NCBI GenBank assembly: GCA_900540185.1
Contig: UQFH01000008.1
Location: 1-64,000 of the forward strand
Source of the DNA: an uncultured Eubacteriales bacterium
Lineage (GTDB): Bacteria > Bacillota > Clostridia > Tissierellales > Peptoniphilaceae
Length of the DNA stretch: 64,000 nt
Direction: 5' to 3'
Positions 26,989 through 35,803 of the stretch are shown piece after piece. Every line of letters starts with the position of its first letter. Position 1 is the stretch's first letter. The translations under genes and the position numbers were made by a program. The notes beneath the pieces were generated by a model. It was given only the letters and a program-made list of their open reading frames with translations. It searched no databases and was not told the origin of the DNA.

Positions 26989-28871
26989 TGAAACATTTTA
27001 TAATTGGAACCGCCGGTCACATTGACCACGGGAAAACATCACTTATAAGAGCTCTTACAGGTAGAAATACGGATAGATTGTCCGAAGAACAAAAAAGAGG
27101 CATAACAATAGATTTAGGATTCACATACTATGATGATGAGTCCGGAGTGAGGGTTGGAATCGTCGATGTGCCGGGACATGAAAAGTTTGTAAAAAATATG
27201 TTGTCCGGCGTTCACGGAATGGATCTCGTGCTTGTAATTATAGCGGCGGATGAAGGAATTATGCCGCAAACTGTTGAACATCTCAATATTTTAAATTTGC
27301 TTGGAGTCGACAAGGGGATAATTGTAATTACAAAGACCGATATGGTCGAAAAGGATTGGATGGAACTTGTTTTAGACGACGTCAAGGACTATATTTCTCA
27401 TACTTTCTTAAAAGATGCTCCGATTGTACCGGTGAGCTCAAAAACGGGAGAGGGCATTGACGAACTGAAATCTTTGATTTCAAAATTTGTGAGTGAAATG
27501 CCTGAAAATGTCAACAAAGGCGAAGGGGTTCTTCCCGTTGACCGCGTATTTACACTAAAAGGCGTGGGAACGGTTGTTACCGGAACACAAACGCACGGTG
27601 AGTTTAAAATAAATCAAGATATTTTCATTTATCCGGAAATGATTGAAAGTAAAATTCGCTCAATTCAAGTTCACGGTGAGGATATGAATGAAAGTTTCAG
27701 CTCTCAACGTGTGGCAATGAATCTTGCAAATGTTAAAAAAGAAGATATAAAAAGAGGCTCCGTCATTTCGGTTAAGGACCACTTACTTGTGTCAAATCTG
27801 ATTGACGTTAAGTTAAAATGCATTCCTGATGCAAAGTATTCGATAAAAAACAGGTCGCGCGTGAGATTTCATATTGGAAGCGAAGAAACGCTTGCAAGAG
27901 TTATCCTTCTCGACAGAGGAGAACTTAAGCCGGGAGAAGAATGCTATGCACAGCTTCTACTGCAAGACGAAATTGTTGCAATGCGAAAAGATAAATTTAT
28001 AGTCAGATTTTTCAGCCCGGTCATAACTATTGGCGGCGGAGAAATTTTGGAATTAAAACCGAGCAAGAAAAAGAGATTTAGAGAAGAGTCGATTGAGCTT
28101 ATTAAAAATAAGGACACTGACGACATTTCCGAGTCAATTGAAGCAATTCTTGCCGACCGTGGTACGAATTTTGTCACAAAGTCGGAGCTTTCAAAGCTCA
28201 TTTCGCTGCCTGAGGAAGATATTATAGGCGACATTGAAAATCTGGAAGATGAAGGCATTATCGAAACGATTGGAGACAACTATCTCGTTCTCTCTTCAGA
28301 AATAAAGCGCATACAAAATGGAGTTATAGAATATCTCGAAGAATATCATAAAAAATTCCCGCTAAGACTTGGTGTTTCACTTGAAGAAATTAGACAAAAG
28401 TTTTTAAGAGGCTTGAATCAAAAGATTCAAGATTCATTTTTAAATCGTATAAGCGCGGACAAGGATATCATAATCGACGACAATTTGGTTCTTTTGAGTA
28501 CATTCTTTAGAACATATACCGATGCTGAACAAAAGAAAATTGATGAAATTGTGGAATTTATGAAAAAAGAAGATCGACTCTACAAAAAAGATGAATTAGA
28601 TGGAGCACCGATTGATTTAATAAACGCAATGATCAAGGATAAAATCTTAATTGAGATGTCAAAAGAAGTCATGCTTTATGAATATTATCTCAAATGCACC
28701 GACACACTTTTCAAGTTGTTCAATGAACATGATTCCATAAATGTTAAGATTTTCAGAGATGAATTGGGAACAAATAGAAAGACGGCGGTAGCGCTTTTGG
28801 AATATTATGATGCTAAAAAGATTACCAGAAGACAGGGTGATGAAAGATTTTTGTTTAAGAGGAAGGATTAA
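26988..28871 (+). CDS. selB: Selenocysteine-specific elongation factor SelB
   Basis: GTPase that carries Sec-tRNA(Sec) to UGA codons marked by a SECIS hairpin. The 627 residues begin with an EF-Tu-like G domain (GTAGHIDHGKTS at 7-18, DVPGHEKFVKNM, ITKTDMV), then the beta-barrel domains (RVFTLKGVGTVVTGT) and about 240 C-terminal residues of winged helices that bind the SECIS RNA. Its ATG overlaps the selA stop by one base. Together with selD, selA and tRNA-Sec this is a complete Sec incorporation set. Confidence 0.97.
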   Translation: MKHFIIGTAGHIDHGKTSLIRALTGRNTDRLSEEQKRGITIDLGFTYYDDESGVRVGIVDVPGHEKFVKNMLSGVHGMDLVLVIIAADEGIMPQTVEHLNILNLLGVDKGIIVITKTDMVEKDWMELVLDDVKDYISHTFLKDAPIVPVSSKTGEGIDELKSLISKFVSEMPENVNKGEGVLPVDRVFTLKGVGTVVTGTQTHGEFKINQDIFIYPEMIESKIRSIQVHGEDMNESFSSQRVAMNLANVKKEDIKRGSVISVKDHLLVSNLIDVKLKCIPDAKYSIKNRSRVRFHIGSEETLARVILLDRGELKPGEECYAQLLLQDEIVAMRKDKFIVRFFSPVITIGGGEILELKPSKKKRFREESIELIKNKDTDDISESIEAILADRGTNFVTKSELSKLISLPEEDIIGDIENLEDEGIIETIGDNYLVLSSEIKRIQNGVIEYLEEYHKKFPLRLGVSLEEIRQKFLRGLNQKIQDSFLNRISADKDIIIDDNLVLLSTFFRTYTDAEQKKIDEIVEFMKKEDRLYKKDELDGAPIDLINAMIKDKILIEMSKEVMLYEYYLKCTDTLFKLFNEHDSINVKIFRDELGTNRKTAVALLEYYDAKKITRRQGDERFLFKRKD

Positions 28872-28873
28872 TT

Positions 28874-29563
28874 TTGAGATTATTAATTATAGATGAAAAT
28901 AGATTGTCAGCCGGAAATCTCGCATATTCAATGGAGCAGGATGATTATGAGGTGAAGATTTGCACGGACCCGAAAAATGAACTTCAGGGTGTTTTGGGTG
29001 CAAATTATGACATAATTGTTATGGAACTTGACTATTCAAACATAAACGGGCTCACAATAATTCAAAGTATTAGGCGGACGTCGACTATTCCAATTATCGT
29101 TACGACGGAGAACGACGATGACATTCAAAAGATTTTGGCGCTTGAATATGGAGCCGATGATTATTTGATTAAGCCTTATAATATACTTGAATTGAAAGTT
29201 CGTATAAAGGCGATAATGAGAAGACTTAAATCCACCTTTAAGGACACGGATGACATAGATATAAAATTTGATGAATATATTATAAAGCCGGTCGGGCGCG
29301 TGCTTGTTAAGGACGACAGCGTAGTTTCCCTTACCGGAAAAGAGTTTGACTTGATATATGTTTTGGGCTCCAACCCCGGAAAAGTTTTTTCAAGGGAAGA
29401 ACTTATGACAAAAGTTTGGGGCTACGATTACTATGGAGACGTCAGAAGCATAGACGTTCACATAAGAAGAATAAGAGAAAAAATTGAAAAAGAGCCGAAA
29501 AACCCTAAGTATTTATTGACAAAATGGGGGCAAGGTTACTATTTTTATGATTATAATAAATAA
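28874..29563 (+). CDS. Orphan OmpR-type response regulator with Glu at the phospho-acceptor site
   Basis: A 229-residue two-domain regulator starting at TTG 28874 after GAGGAAGGA. Residues 1-118 are a receiver: acidic pair in LLIIDENR, Thr in IIVTTEND, Lys in YLIKPYN. At the acceptor position the family IVLDVMLP reads IVMELDYS, so residue 51 is Glu. Glu often mimics phosphorylation, which may make it constitutively active or independent of a kinase. Residues 130-229 form the OmpR winged helix (SLTGKEFDLIYVL, REELMTKVWGYDY, RSIDVHIRRIREKIE). No histidine kinase gene is present. It lies two bases after selB and before tRNA-Sec, so it is cotranscribed with selenium genes; its targets are unknown. 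Confidence 0.85.
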   Translation: MRLLIIDENRLSAGNLAYSMEQDDYEVKICTDPKNELQGVLGANYDIIVMELDYSNINGLTIIQSIRRTSTIPIIVTTENDDDIQKILALEYGADDYLIKPYNILELKVRIKAIMRRLKSTFKDTDDIDIKFDEYIIKPVGRVLVKDDSVVSLTGKEFDLIYVLGSNPGKVFSREELMTKVWGYDYYGDVRSIDVHIRRIREKIEKEPKNPKYLLTKWGQGYYFYDYNK

Positions 29564-29570
29564 AGCGTGA

Positions 29571-29612
29571 GGGGTTTATGAATGTAACATAAATCCCTTG
29601 AATTTTATTTTT
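29571..29612 (+). terminator. Terminator of the sel operon
   Basis: GGGGTTTATG (29571-29580) pairs with CATAAATCCC (29588-29597), followed by a T-rich run broken by a few other bases. It overlaps the promoter of tRNA-Sec. Confidence 0.65.
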
Positions 29613-29626
29613 TCTTCGTGTATAAT
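29598..29626 (+). promoter_or_regulatory. Promoter of tRNA-Sec
   Basis: TTGAAT (29598-29603), 17-base spacer, TATAAT (29621-29626), 20 bases before the tRNA 5' end. Confidence 0.78.
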
Positions 29627-29645
29627 AGAACTTGTTGGAATTTAT

Positions 29646-29742
29646 GGGGGTAGATGGGTCCTGGTGGGCCCTCCGGTCTTCAAAACCGGCGAATGGGGTT
29701 CGGAGCCTCATTGGTGTGTTCGATTCGCACGTACTCCCGCCA
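29646..29742 (+). tRNA. selC: tRNA-Sec (anticodon TCA)
   Basis: The 97 bases (with encoded CCA) have all hallmarks of bacterial tRNA-Sec: a long acceptor arm (seven pairs between GGGGGTA and TACTCCC, with a G-G apposition at the eighth), a six-pair D stem (GGGTCC with GGGCCC around TGGT), an anticodon stem CCGGT/ACCGG with loop CTTCAAA giving anticodon TCA at 29680-29682, a long variable arm (AATGGGG with CCTCATT), and a T arm GTGTG/CGCAC around TTCGATT. The discriminator base is G. It has its own promoter and lies directly after the sel operon. Confidence 0.95.
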
Positions 29743-29749
29743 CATATTT

Positions 29750-29783
29750 AACTGTTCTATTTATTTAGAGCAGTTATTTTTTT
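29750..29783 (+). terminator. Terminator after tRNA-Sec
   Basis: AACTGTTCT pairs with AGAGCAGTT (one T-G wobble), followed by ATTTTTTT. The T run merges with the ribosome site of the next gene, so some read-through into it is likely. Confidence 0.78.
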
Positions 29784-29793
29784 GGAGGTTTTT

Positions 29794-31413
29794 ATGAAAA
29801 GAAAATGGACAGATGAGAGTATTTATGATAAAAAGACAATTGAGCGCGTTCTCTCTATGAGCGATGAAGAATACGTGGGAGCATTTAGCGGAAATTTGGA
29901 GTTTGGAACTGCAGGACTTCGAGGATATATGGACGCAGGGACAAACAGAATGAACATATATACTGTAAAAAAAGCGGCAATCGCAATTGCAAAATGGATT
30001 CTTAAAAATGATGCGAGAGAAAGGGGAATTGCAATCGGATATGACGTTAGACATCATAGTCGTGATTTTGCGAATATAACGGTATCCGTTATGAAGTATT
30101 TTAATATTAAATATTATTTTTTTGATGAAATCGTTGCGACGCCACATCTTTCATATGCCGTGAGACATCTCGAAACATTTTGCGGGGTAATGGTCACTGC
30201 AAGTCACAATCCAAAAGACTATAACGGGTACAAGGTTTACAAAAAAACGGGCTCTCAAATTTTGGAAGACGATGCAGAAGTTATCGAGAAATTTATGAAT
30301 GAAATCACAGAAAAAGAATTCACGGACATACCGGATGTGGAACCTGTTTCATTCGACTTTAAACCCGTTTTTAACGAATATTATAAAGATATAATGTCAC
30401 TGAGCATGAACGACGACAAAACGCGTTTTAAGATGGTTTACAGTCCGTTTAACGGGTGTGGAGAAAAGACGGCAAAGGCAATTTTAAAAGATAAAAATGT
30501 GGATTACTTTATACCGAAAGAGCAGGAATATCCGGATCCGGATTTTACAACCATACCTTATCCAAATCCGGAGGTAAAGGAAACTTTTTCGCTTGCAATT
30601 GAGCTCGCAAAAAAAGAAAATGCGGATTTAATTGTTGTAAATGACCCGGATGCCGACAGAATGGCTTTTGCTTCAAGAGTCGGAGAGGAGTTTAAGATTT
30701 TTTCGGGTAACGAAATCGGAGCGATTCTTATTTATTATATTGTTAATGCGAGGAAAGACTTGGAGCTTGACACGAACGGCAGAGTTGTAAAAACGATTGT
30801 GACCGATGATTTGGGAATCGAAATTGCAAAGGATTTCGGATATAAAACATATGAAACACTCACGGGATTTAAAAATATTGCGGTTTTTGCAAATGAACTT
30901 GACGGAAAAGACGAGGAGTTTGTTTTCGGATATGAGGAGTCGATCGGATATGAAATCGGAAGCGCAGTTCGTGACAAAGATGGTTTGAGTGCGCTTTTAT
31001 ATGTAATTGATGCGTATAGATATTTTAAAAATAAAGATATGACTTTTCAAAGTGTTTTTGAAGAGATTTATAAAAAATATGGATATCACGTCGAAAATAA
31101 TTTTTCGATTTATTTCGAAGGAGTCGATTCAAACGAAAAAATGAACGGAGTGATGAAAGAGTTTAGAGAGGATTTTGTAGATTATCTTTTCGATATCGAG
31201 GTAGATAAAAGAAAGGACTATCTTTTGGAAACAGGCAATATGAAGACAAACGCACTTATTTATAATCTAAAAAACGGAATAAAAATCTGCATGCGTCCGT
31301 CAGGGACAGAGCCTAAACTGAAGATTTATATGTATGGAGTGGGGGATGACAGAGAAAAGATTAAGAAAGAGCTCGATATGCTACGTAAAAAAGTAGAACA
31401 ATTTACAAAATAA
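29794..31413 (+). CDS. Alpha-phosphoglucomutase/phosphomannomutase
   Basis: Interconverts hexose 1- and 6-phosphates. Start ATG 29794 after TTGGAGG (539 residues; the in-frame TTG at 29782 is part of the ribosome site). Motifs in order: FGTAGLRGYMDAG near residue 32, ATPHLSYAVRHL, the phospho-Ser loop TASHNPKDYNGYK with Ser137, the metal site DPDADRMAF, the sugar loop FGYEESIGYE and the phosphate loop RPSGTEPKLKIY. Length and motifs fit the PgcA-type phosphoglucomutases of Firmicutes. No promoter of its own is obvious; it may depend on read-through from the tRNA-Sec promoter. Confidence 0.92.
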   Translation: MKRKWTDESIYDKKTIERVLSMSDEEYVGAFSGNLEFGTAGLRGYMDAGTNRMNIYTVKKAAIAIAKWILKNDARERGIAIGYDVRHHSRDFANITVSVMKYFNIKYYFFDEIVATPHLSYAVRHLETFCGVMVTASHNPKDYNGYKVYKKTGSQILEDDAEVIEKFMNEITEKEFTDIPDVEPVSFDFKPVFNEYYKDIMSLSMNDDKTRFKMVYSPFNGCGEKTAKAILKDKNVDYFIPKEQEYPDPDFTTIPYPNPEVKETFSLAIELAKKENADLIVVNDPDADRMAFASRVGEEFKIFSGNEIGAILIYYIVNARKDLELDTNGRVVKTIVTDDLGIEIAKDFGYKTYETLTGFKNIAVFANELDGKDEEFVFGYEESIGYEIGSAVRDKDGLSALLYVIDAYRYFKNKDMTFQSVFEEIYKKYGYHVENNFSIYFEGVDSNEKMNGVMKEFREDFVDYLFDIEVDKRKDYLLETGNMKTNALIYNLKNGIKICMRPSGTEPKLKIYMYGVGDDREKIKKELDMLRKKVEQFTK

Positions 31414-31414
31414 A

Positions 31415-31456
31415 AAAGCTGTATAGGATTTATTTTCATAAGTCTTATACAGCTTT
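31415..31456. terminator. Bidirectional terminator between phosphoglucomutase and sdaAA
   Basis: AAAGCTGTATA (31415-31425) pairs with TATACAGCTTT (31446-31456); A and T runs flank it, so it can serve both converging genes. Confidence 0.8.
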
Positions 31457-31464
31457 ATTTTATT

Positions 31465-32349
31465 TTAATTTTCGTGATGTTCGTTTTTTTCTTCCATTTC
31501 TTCTCCGAGCTTTTCAGCTGTCGGAGTTGCGGCAAGTCCACCCAAAGCTGTTTCTCTTAAAGCTTCAGGGAGGGAGTTTCCGACTTGTCTCATAGAATCG
31601 ATTGTTTCATCGAGAGGAATAAGGCAAGGGAAGCCTGACATTGCGAGGTCCGCAGAAATTATTGCGTTCACAACGCCACTTGCGTTTCTGAGGTTACATG
31701 GATATTCAACAAGTCCAAGAACCGGGTCGCAAACAAGTCCCAAAATATTTTTTATAGCAAATGCGGCACTTGCAAAAATTGTGTCGATGTCAAAATCTCT
31801 CAAATAACAGATTGCAGCAGCAGCCATTGCAGCAGCGGAGCCACATTCTGCTTGACATCCTCCTTCCGCACCGGAGATGCTAGCGTTTTGTGCAATAATT
31901 TCCCCTATAACTCCGGCAACTATGAGAGCTTCAACAAGTTTGTCATCATCGTAGCCATATTTTTCTTGCATTGTAAAGAGTGCAGCAGGCAAAATTCCGC
32001 TTGCTCCTGCGGTAGGAGCTGCAACTATTCTTCCCATTGAAGAGTTGACTTCGGAAACGGAAAGAGCCATAGCCATAGCGCGTGTTATTGTTTTGCCGCT
32101 AACAGAGTCTTCGGCATATTTATTTACTTTTACGGCACTTCCTCCGGTAATTTTTGACATTGAATAGACGGCTTGGTCGAGACCCTTGTATGCTGAATCG
32201 CGCATAACCTCTAAAGTTTCATGCATAAGTTCAAGCAAATCCGCTTCTTCAATTCCTGTATTTTCAAAATCTTTATCGATTGCTATTTGCCAAATTTCTT
32301 TTCCGGTTTTAACGCATAAGTCTTTTAATTCTTTCGCTTTATTATACAT
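31465..32349 (-). CDS. sdaAA: L-serine dehydratase, alpha subunit
   Basis: Iron-sulfur subunit of the enzyme deaminating L-serine to pyruvate and ammonia. The start is the ATG at 32349 (294 residues, beginning MYNKAKELKDLC), one base after the sdaAB stop; the longer frame merely runs back into sdaAB. The family region SGAEGGCQAECGSAAAMAA and the later cysteines in CDPVLGLVEYPC can bind the 4Fe-4S cluster, and PTAGASGILPA is conserved. It is the last gene of a three-gene minus-strand operon. Confidence 0.95.
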   Translation of the reverse strand: MYNKAKELKDLCVKTGKEIWQIAIDKDFENTGIEEADLLELMHETLEVMRDSAYKGLDQAVYSMSKITGGSAVKVNKYAEDSVSGKTITRAMAMALSVSEVNSSMGRIVAAPTAGASGILPAALFTMQEKYGYDDDKLVEALIVAGVIGEIIAQNASISGAEGGCQAECGSAAAMAAAAICYLRDFDIDTIFASAAFAIKNILGLVCDPVLGLVEYPCNLRNASGVVNAIISADLAMSGFPCLIPLDETIDSMRQVGNSLPEALRETALGGLAATPTAEKLGEEMEEKNEHHEN

Positions 32350-32350
32350 A

Positions 32351-33022
32351 TTAGTCGTCCTTTCCGTGGTCAATGAATTTAACGAAGTCAAAGTCATATA
32401 GTCTTACCATATCGTCAATAACAGCAGGGTCTATGTCACTGTCAAATTCACAGATGAGAGTTGCTTGTTTTCCGTTTCTTATAACATTCATATTTGCAAT
32501 GTTGAATCCGGAAATTGCAAAAAGTGAAGTAATTCTTGAGATGATACCCTTTTTATCGGCATATTTTGCAATGACTGTAGGGCGTTCGCCGGTAAATGTA
32601 ATGTCAGTACCGTTGATGTCGGTAATGATAATATTTCCGCCGCCGATGGATGAGCCTTGTACATAAAAATCTTCTTTGTCGTTAAAATGGAAAATCATTT
32701 TTACTGTGTTCGGATGGCTGTATCCCAAATCCGTTTCGACAAATTCATATTTTAGACCGATTTTGTCAGCAATTTCAAATGAATCCCTTATTCTTTCGTC
32801 GCTTGGAGAAAAACCCATTACTCCTGCAAGCAAAGCCTTGTCGGTACCGTGACCGTGGTAAGTTTTTGCAAAAGAGCCGTGAAGTAAAAATGTAACTGCA
32901 TTAAAATTTGCGCCAACAATGTTTCTCGCAATTTTTCCCAGTCGACATGCGCCGGCAGTGTGGGAACTTGATGGACCTATCATTATAGGCCCCAATATTT
33001 CTTTTAAACTGAAATCTCTCAT
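32351..33022 (-). CDS. sdaAB: L-serine dehydratase, beta subunit
   Basis: Partner of SdaAA. The 223 residues have the N-terminal part with MIGPSSSHTAGACRLGKIAR, an SSIGGGN motif, and a C-terminal ACT domain (RPTVIAKYADKKGIISRITS onward) for effector binding. An AAGGAG site lies inside the end of the preceding gene. With the neighbouring enzymes it points to amino-acid fermentation via pyruvate. Confidence 0.95.
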   Translation of the reverse strand: MRDFSLKEILGPIMIGPSSSHTAGACRLGKIARNIVGANFNAVTFLLHGSFAKTYHGHGTDKALLAGVMGFSPSDERIRDSFEIADKIGLKYEFVETDLGYSHPNTVKMIFHFNDKEDFYVQGSSIGGGNIIITDINGTDITFTGERPTVIAKYADKKGIISRITSLFAISGFNIANMNVIRNGKQATLICEFDSDIDPAVIDDMVRLYDFDFVKFIDHGKDD

Positions 33023-33024
33023 AT

Positions 33025-34863
33025 CTATTCTCCTTTTTTAATTTTTGTTCTCTTTTCTCTGTTGAGCAAGAAAACAAATGAAAATATTAAACCTGCCGCC
33101 ATTAAATAAGAAATCAAAATACTAACAGGATTTAAATCTACATCAATTGAACTTTCGCCGTCTTCTTTTTTGTCAAGCAGTTTTGACATCTTGTCGTGTG
33201 TGAAGTTCAAAGTTTCATCGTTTATTTCAATTTTGAAATAGCTTTCAAATATATCGTCTAAATCATTTATATCAACAACATAACTTCCATCTATGAGTTG
33301 GGGAGAGTTTTTTAAACTCAGCTTATTTGTGCCGATTGTAAAATCTTTATTTCCGATTTCGAGCCTTATGAGTCCGCCGAAATAAAAAGTTCCTCCGTTT
33401 TCCTCATACTTTATATTTAAATAGTTTGCAAGCTCGTGAGCCCTTATATAATGTTTGCCCTCATAATTTAGAAGTCCAAATTTTTGCTTCTTTTTCCTCT
33501 TTGTGGAAACGGTGTATTCCTCGTCTAAAAACGACGGGATTTCATCTTTTAAATAGTAAGCTTTTGGAGCGACAGTGCTGTATTCTCCGGCGTCATAAAT
33601 TATATATCCGTTTCGTATGACCGTATCTATTCCGGTTGACGGATGTATCTCTTCGGTCATTGATGAGAACTGTGAAATGTTCTCGGTATTTACAATTATC
33701 AAATCGGCGTCCGAGCCGGTTTCAATGCTGCCTTTGTTTTGAAGGTAAGAACGATTTCCGAAAACATTCCTTAGTATAGACGTTTGAGAAAAAATGGCAT
33801 TATAAAAATCTTTTTGCTCCGGCAATTCTATGTCAAAATTTAAAAATAGCCTTCCCATAAATGTGTTTATTCCGGCGGTTGACGGTCTTGACGATTCAAA
33901 GTGAGTATAGGATTCTGAAACGAATTTTTCACTTTTCAGAACTTTATTAATAATGTTTTCATCGATTAAGCCTATGACCGAAAGTGTATCGGTCATATTT
34001 CTGTTTTCAGCTCCCAAACGGAAAATATTAAATTCATTTTGGTTTATTGCAATCTGATTTAAAAGCTTGCCGAATTTTTCGTCGCTTATCTCAGAAGGAA
34101 TCACATTTGTATAGCTGAATGGATATCCTCCGATATAAACATGTTCTTCGTCGTTCGAGTATCCGATGATATAATCCAACGAACTAAAATGAAAGTTTGA
34201 GTTTACGATATAAATTTTTCTATCATTTTTCTCTTCGTTTATAAATTTATCGAGCCATGGAATTAGCTGTGAGTCATCAAAATTAATAAAATCTAGATAA
34301 ATCGGAAAATTCTCCGAAATATTTTTCAAATTCGGAAATTTCGAGTTCGGCTCCGGCTTGAAATATAAACCCGCATATCCTTCGCTTAGGCGGTCGTTTA
34401 AATCGGACTCGAATTTTTCCTTTTCTTCCTTTGTTGCAGTAGGATTAAAAATCGATGTAAAATCATATATCAAAATTCTATTGATATAGCTGATTTGATT
34501 TTCTTCCTGCAGTATATACTTGTCAAAAGGAAGGTTGGATTTGACAATCGTTGATGTAACGCCGTCTTTCACACGTAGTTTGCTGTATTCTTCATTTTTC
34601 GCATCCGAAAGCCCGTCTATGAAGCCGGGAAGAACAAGCTTGTCTTTTGCATCGATTACGTTGCTTCCGCTCAGCTCGTCTCGAGTTATTTTTTTTACTT
34701 TTCCGGAACTTATCCCGATATTATAATTTTTAAGATAAACTCCCGCAAGCGGATCGTAAATATTTCCGTTTTGAATGACTGTGTCATAAGTCTCCGGTTC
34801 CGCCTGTATAATTATACTATTTAATATTAAAAATGCAAATATTATTGTCAATAATTTTTTCAT
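33025..34863 (-). CDS. Membrane-anchored amidohydrolase-like protein lacking metal ligands, with Stalk domain
   Basis: About 612 residues from ATG 34863 (GGTGAAG before it). A signal peptide (1-21) is followed by a D-aminoacylase/dihydroorotase-like amidohydrolase fold: DTVIQNGNIYDP, VIDAKDKLVLPGFID at 69-83, KDGVTSTIV, RPSTAGINTFMGRLF and GSDADLIIVN. The metal-binding HxH that normally follows GFID is replaced by GLSD (84-87), so it is probably not an active hydrolase. A Stalk-like domain (about 475-570) and a C-terminal transmembrane segment with basic tail (RTKIKKG) follow, placing the protein outside the membrane. Two bases separate it from sdaAB, so it shares the serine dehydratase operon. 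Its function is unknown. Confidence 0.72.
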   Translation of the reverse strand: MKKLLTIIFAFLILNSIIIQAEPETYDTVIQNGNIYDPLAGVYLKNYNIGISSGKVKKITRDELSGSNVIDAKDKLVLPGFIDGLSDAKNEEYSKLRVKDGVTSTIVKSNLPFDKYILQEENQISYINRILIYDFTSIFNPTATKEEKEKFESDLNDRLSEGYAGLYFKPEPNSKFPNLKNISENFPIYLDFINFDDSQLIPWLDKFINEEKNDRKIYIVNSNFHFSSLDYIIGYSNDEEHVYIGGYPFSYTNVIPSEISDEKFGKLLNQIAINQNEFNIFRLGAENRNMTDTLSVIGLIDENIINKVLKSEKFVSESYTHFESSRPSTAGINTFMGRLFLNFDIELPEQKDFYNAIFSQTSILRNVFGNRSYLQNKGSIETGSDADLIIVNTENISQFSSMTEEIHPSTGIDTVIRNGYIIYDAGEYSTVAPKAYYLKDEIPSFLDEEYTVSTKRKKKQKFGLLNYEGKHYIRAHELANYLNIKYEENGGTFYFGGLIRLEIGNKDFTIGTNKLSLKNSPQLIDGSYVVDINDLDDIFESYFKIEINDETLNFTHDKMSKLLDKKEDGESSIDVDLNPVSILISYLMAAGLIFSFVFLLNREKRTKIKKGE

Positions 34864-34879
34864 ATCTTCACCACATATC

Positions 34880-34908
34880 ATTATATCCTATTTTAAATAG
34901 AATTTAAA
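34880..34908 (-). promoter_or_regulatory. Promoter of the amidohydrolase-like/sdaAB/sdaAA operon
   Basis: On the minus strand TTTAAA (34908-34903), 17 bases, TATAAT (34885-34880). Confidence 0.6.
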
Positions 34909-34957
34909 GAGTAAAAGGGTAAAAATTGGGTAACTATTAATCATGGGGGAGAGAAAT

Positions 34958-35803
34958 ATGTCACTTTTGGTAGAACTTAGTCCTAAACTTGTGCTTGAAT
35001 TCGTTGAAGGCAAAAATTCATGTGAAATTTCATGCGATTTAAGAACAAAAAATCTATACAAAATTTTGAAAAGTTATCAATGCGATTTTAAACTCCTGTC
35101 GACACTCGGGGGTAATTTTGGCGAGGAAATTATTGATTATTTCACGAAAAATTCAGTCAAGATTGAAAGAGTAGATGTTCGCGATGACTCGGGTGTAATG
35201 GGAATAATGAGAGACGGCTATAGAGTTTTGAGAGGCGGTTCCGAGAGACAAGTTTTTACATTCGACGATAAAAGAGCAATCAAAAGTAAATACATAACGT
35301 CAATTTATAACGAAGATGACATAGTTATTCCTATTTTTGATTCTGAGATAGAATTTGCTCCTGAATTTATAAAAAAGGCAAATGAGTATTATAAAAATAC
35401 TATAATATTTGGACCGAAAGCGCATATGTATATAAAGTTTAATCCTTCAATTGCAATTATTACAAAAGAAGAAGTTGAGGAACTTTGCCCGTTTAGAATT
35501 ACGTCGAATTACGAGTTTGTGAATTTTTCGTACAGTCTTGTCGACGATTATAAAACCAGACTTATTATTGTGGACAAGGACTCTCTCTATTTTTACAAAA
35601 CCGGACTTTGTTATTTGATTGAAAATATAAAAACTGATTTCACAAAAACGCTTTTTGCAACTCTTTTTGCAACTCAGAATAAAATGGACAAAGACGACAT
35701 AATCCAATTTGTCGCGGCCGCAAATGTTATGCCGACCGAGTCTAAGATTGGCGATATTATTGAAAAGTCAAATAGTATTAAGGTTGGTGTTTACAGAAGA
35801 TGA
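34958..35803 (+). CDS. Diverged PfkB-type carbohydrate kinase-like protein
   Basis: About 281 residues from ATG 34958, which stands six bases after GGGGGAG; an ATG at 34943 would precede the ribosome site. The fold order resembles 1-phosphofructokinase-like PfkB kinases: FKLLSTLGGNFGEEIIDYF near residue 47 and the strand pattern that follows. However, the N-terminal GGKGxN motif reads as CDLRTKNLYKIL and the C-terminal GAGD motif with the catalytic Asp is replaced by KTDFTKTLF. Catalysis is therefore doubtful, and the family call rests on weak similarity. It begins a four-gene unit with three successive four-base overlaps, shared with nuclease-like and ATPase genes. Confidence 0.5.
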   Translation: MSLLVELSPKLVLEFVEGKNSCEISCDLRTKNLYKILKSYQCDFKLLSTLGGNFGEEIIDYFTKNSVKIERVDVRDDSGVMGIMRDGYRVLRGGSERQVFTFDDKRAIKSKYITSIYNEDDIVIPIFDSEIEFAPEFIKKANEYYKNTIIFGPKAHMYIKFNPSIAIITKEEVEELCPFRITSNYEFVNFSYSLVDDYKTRLIIVDKDSLYFYKTGLCYLIENIKTDFTKTLFATLFATQNKMDKDDIIQFVAAANVMPTESKIGDIIEKSNSIKVGVYRR

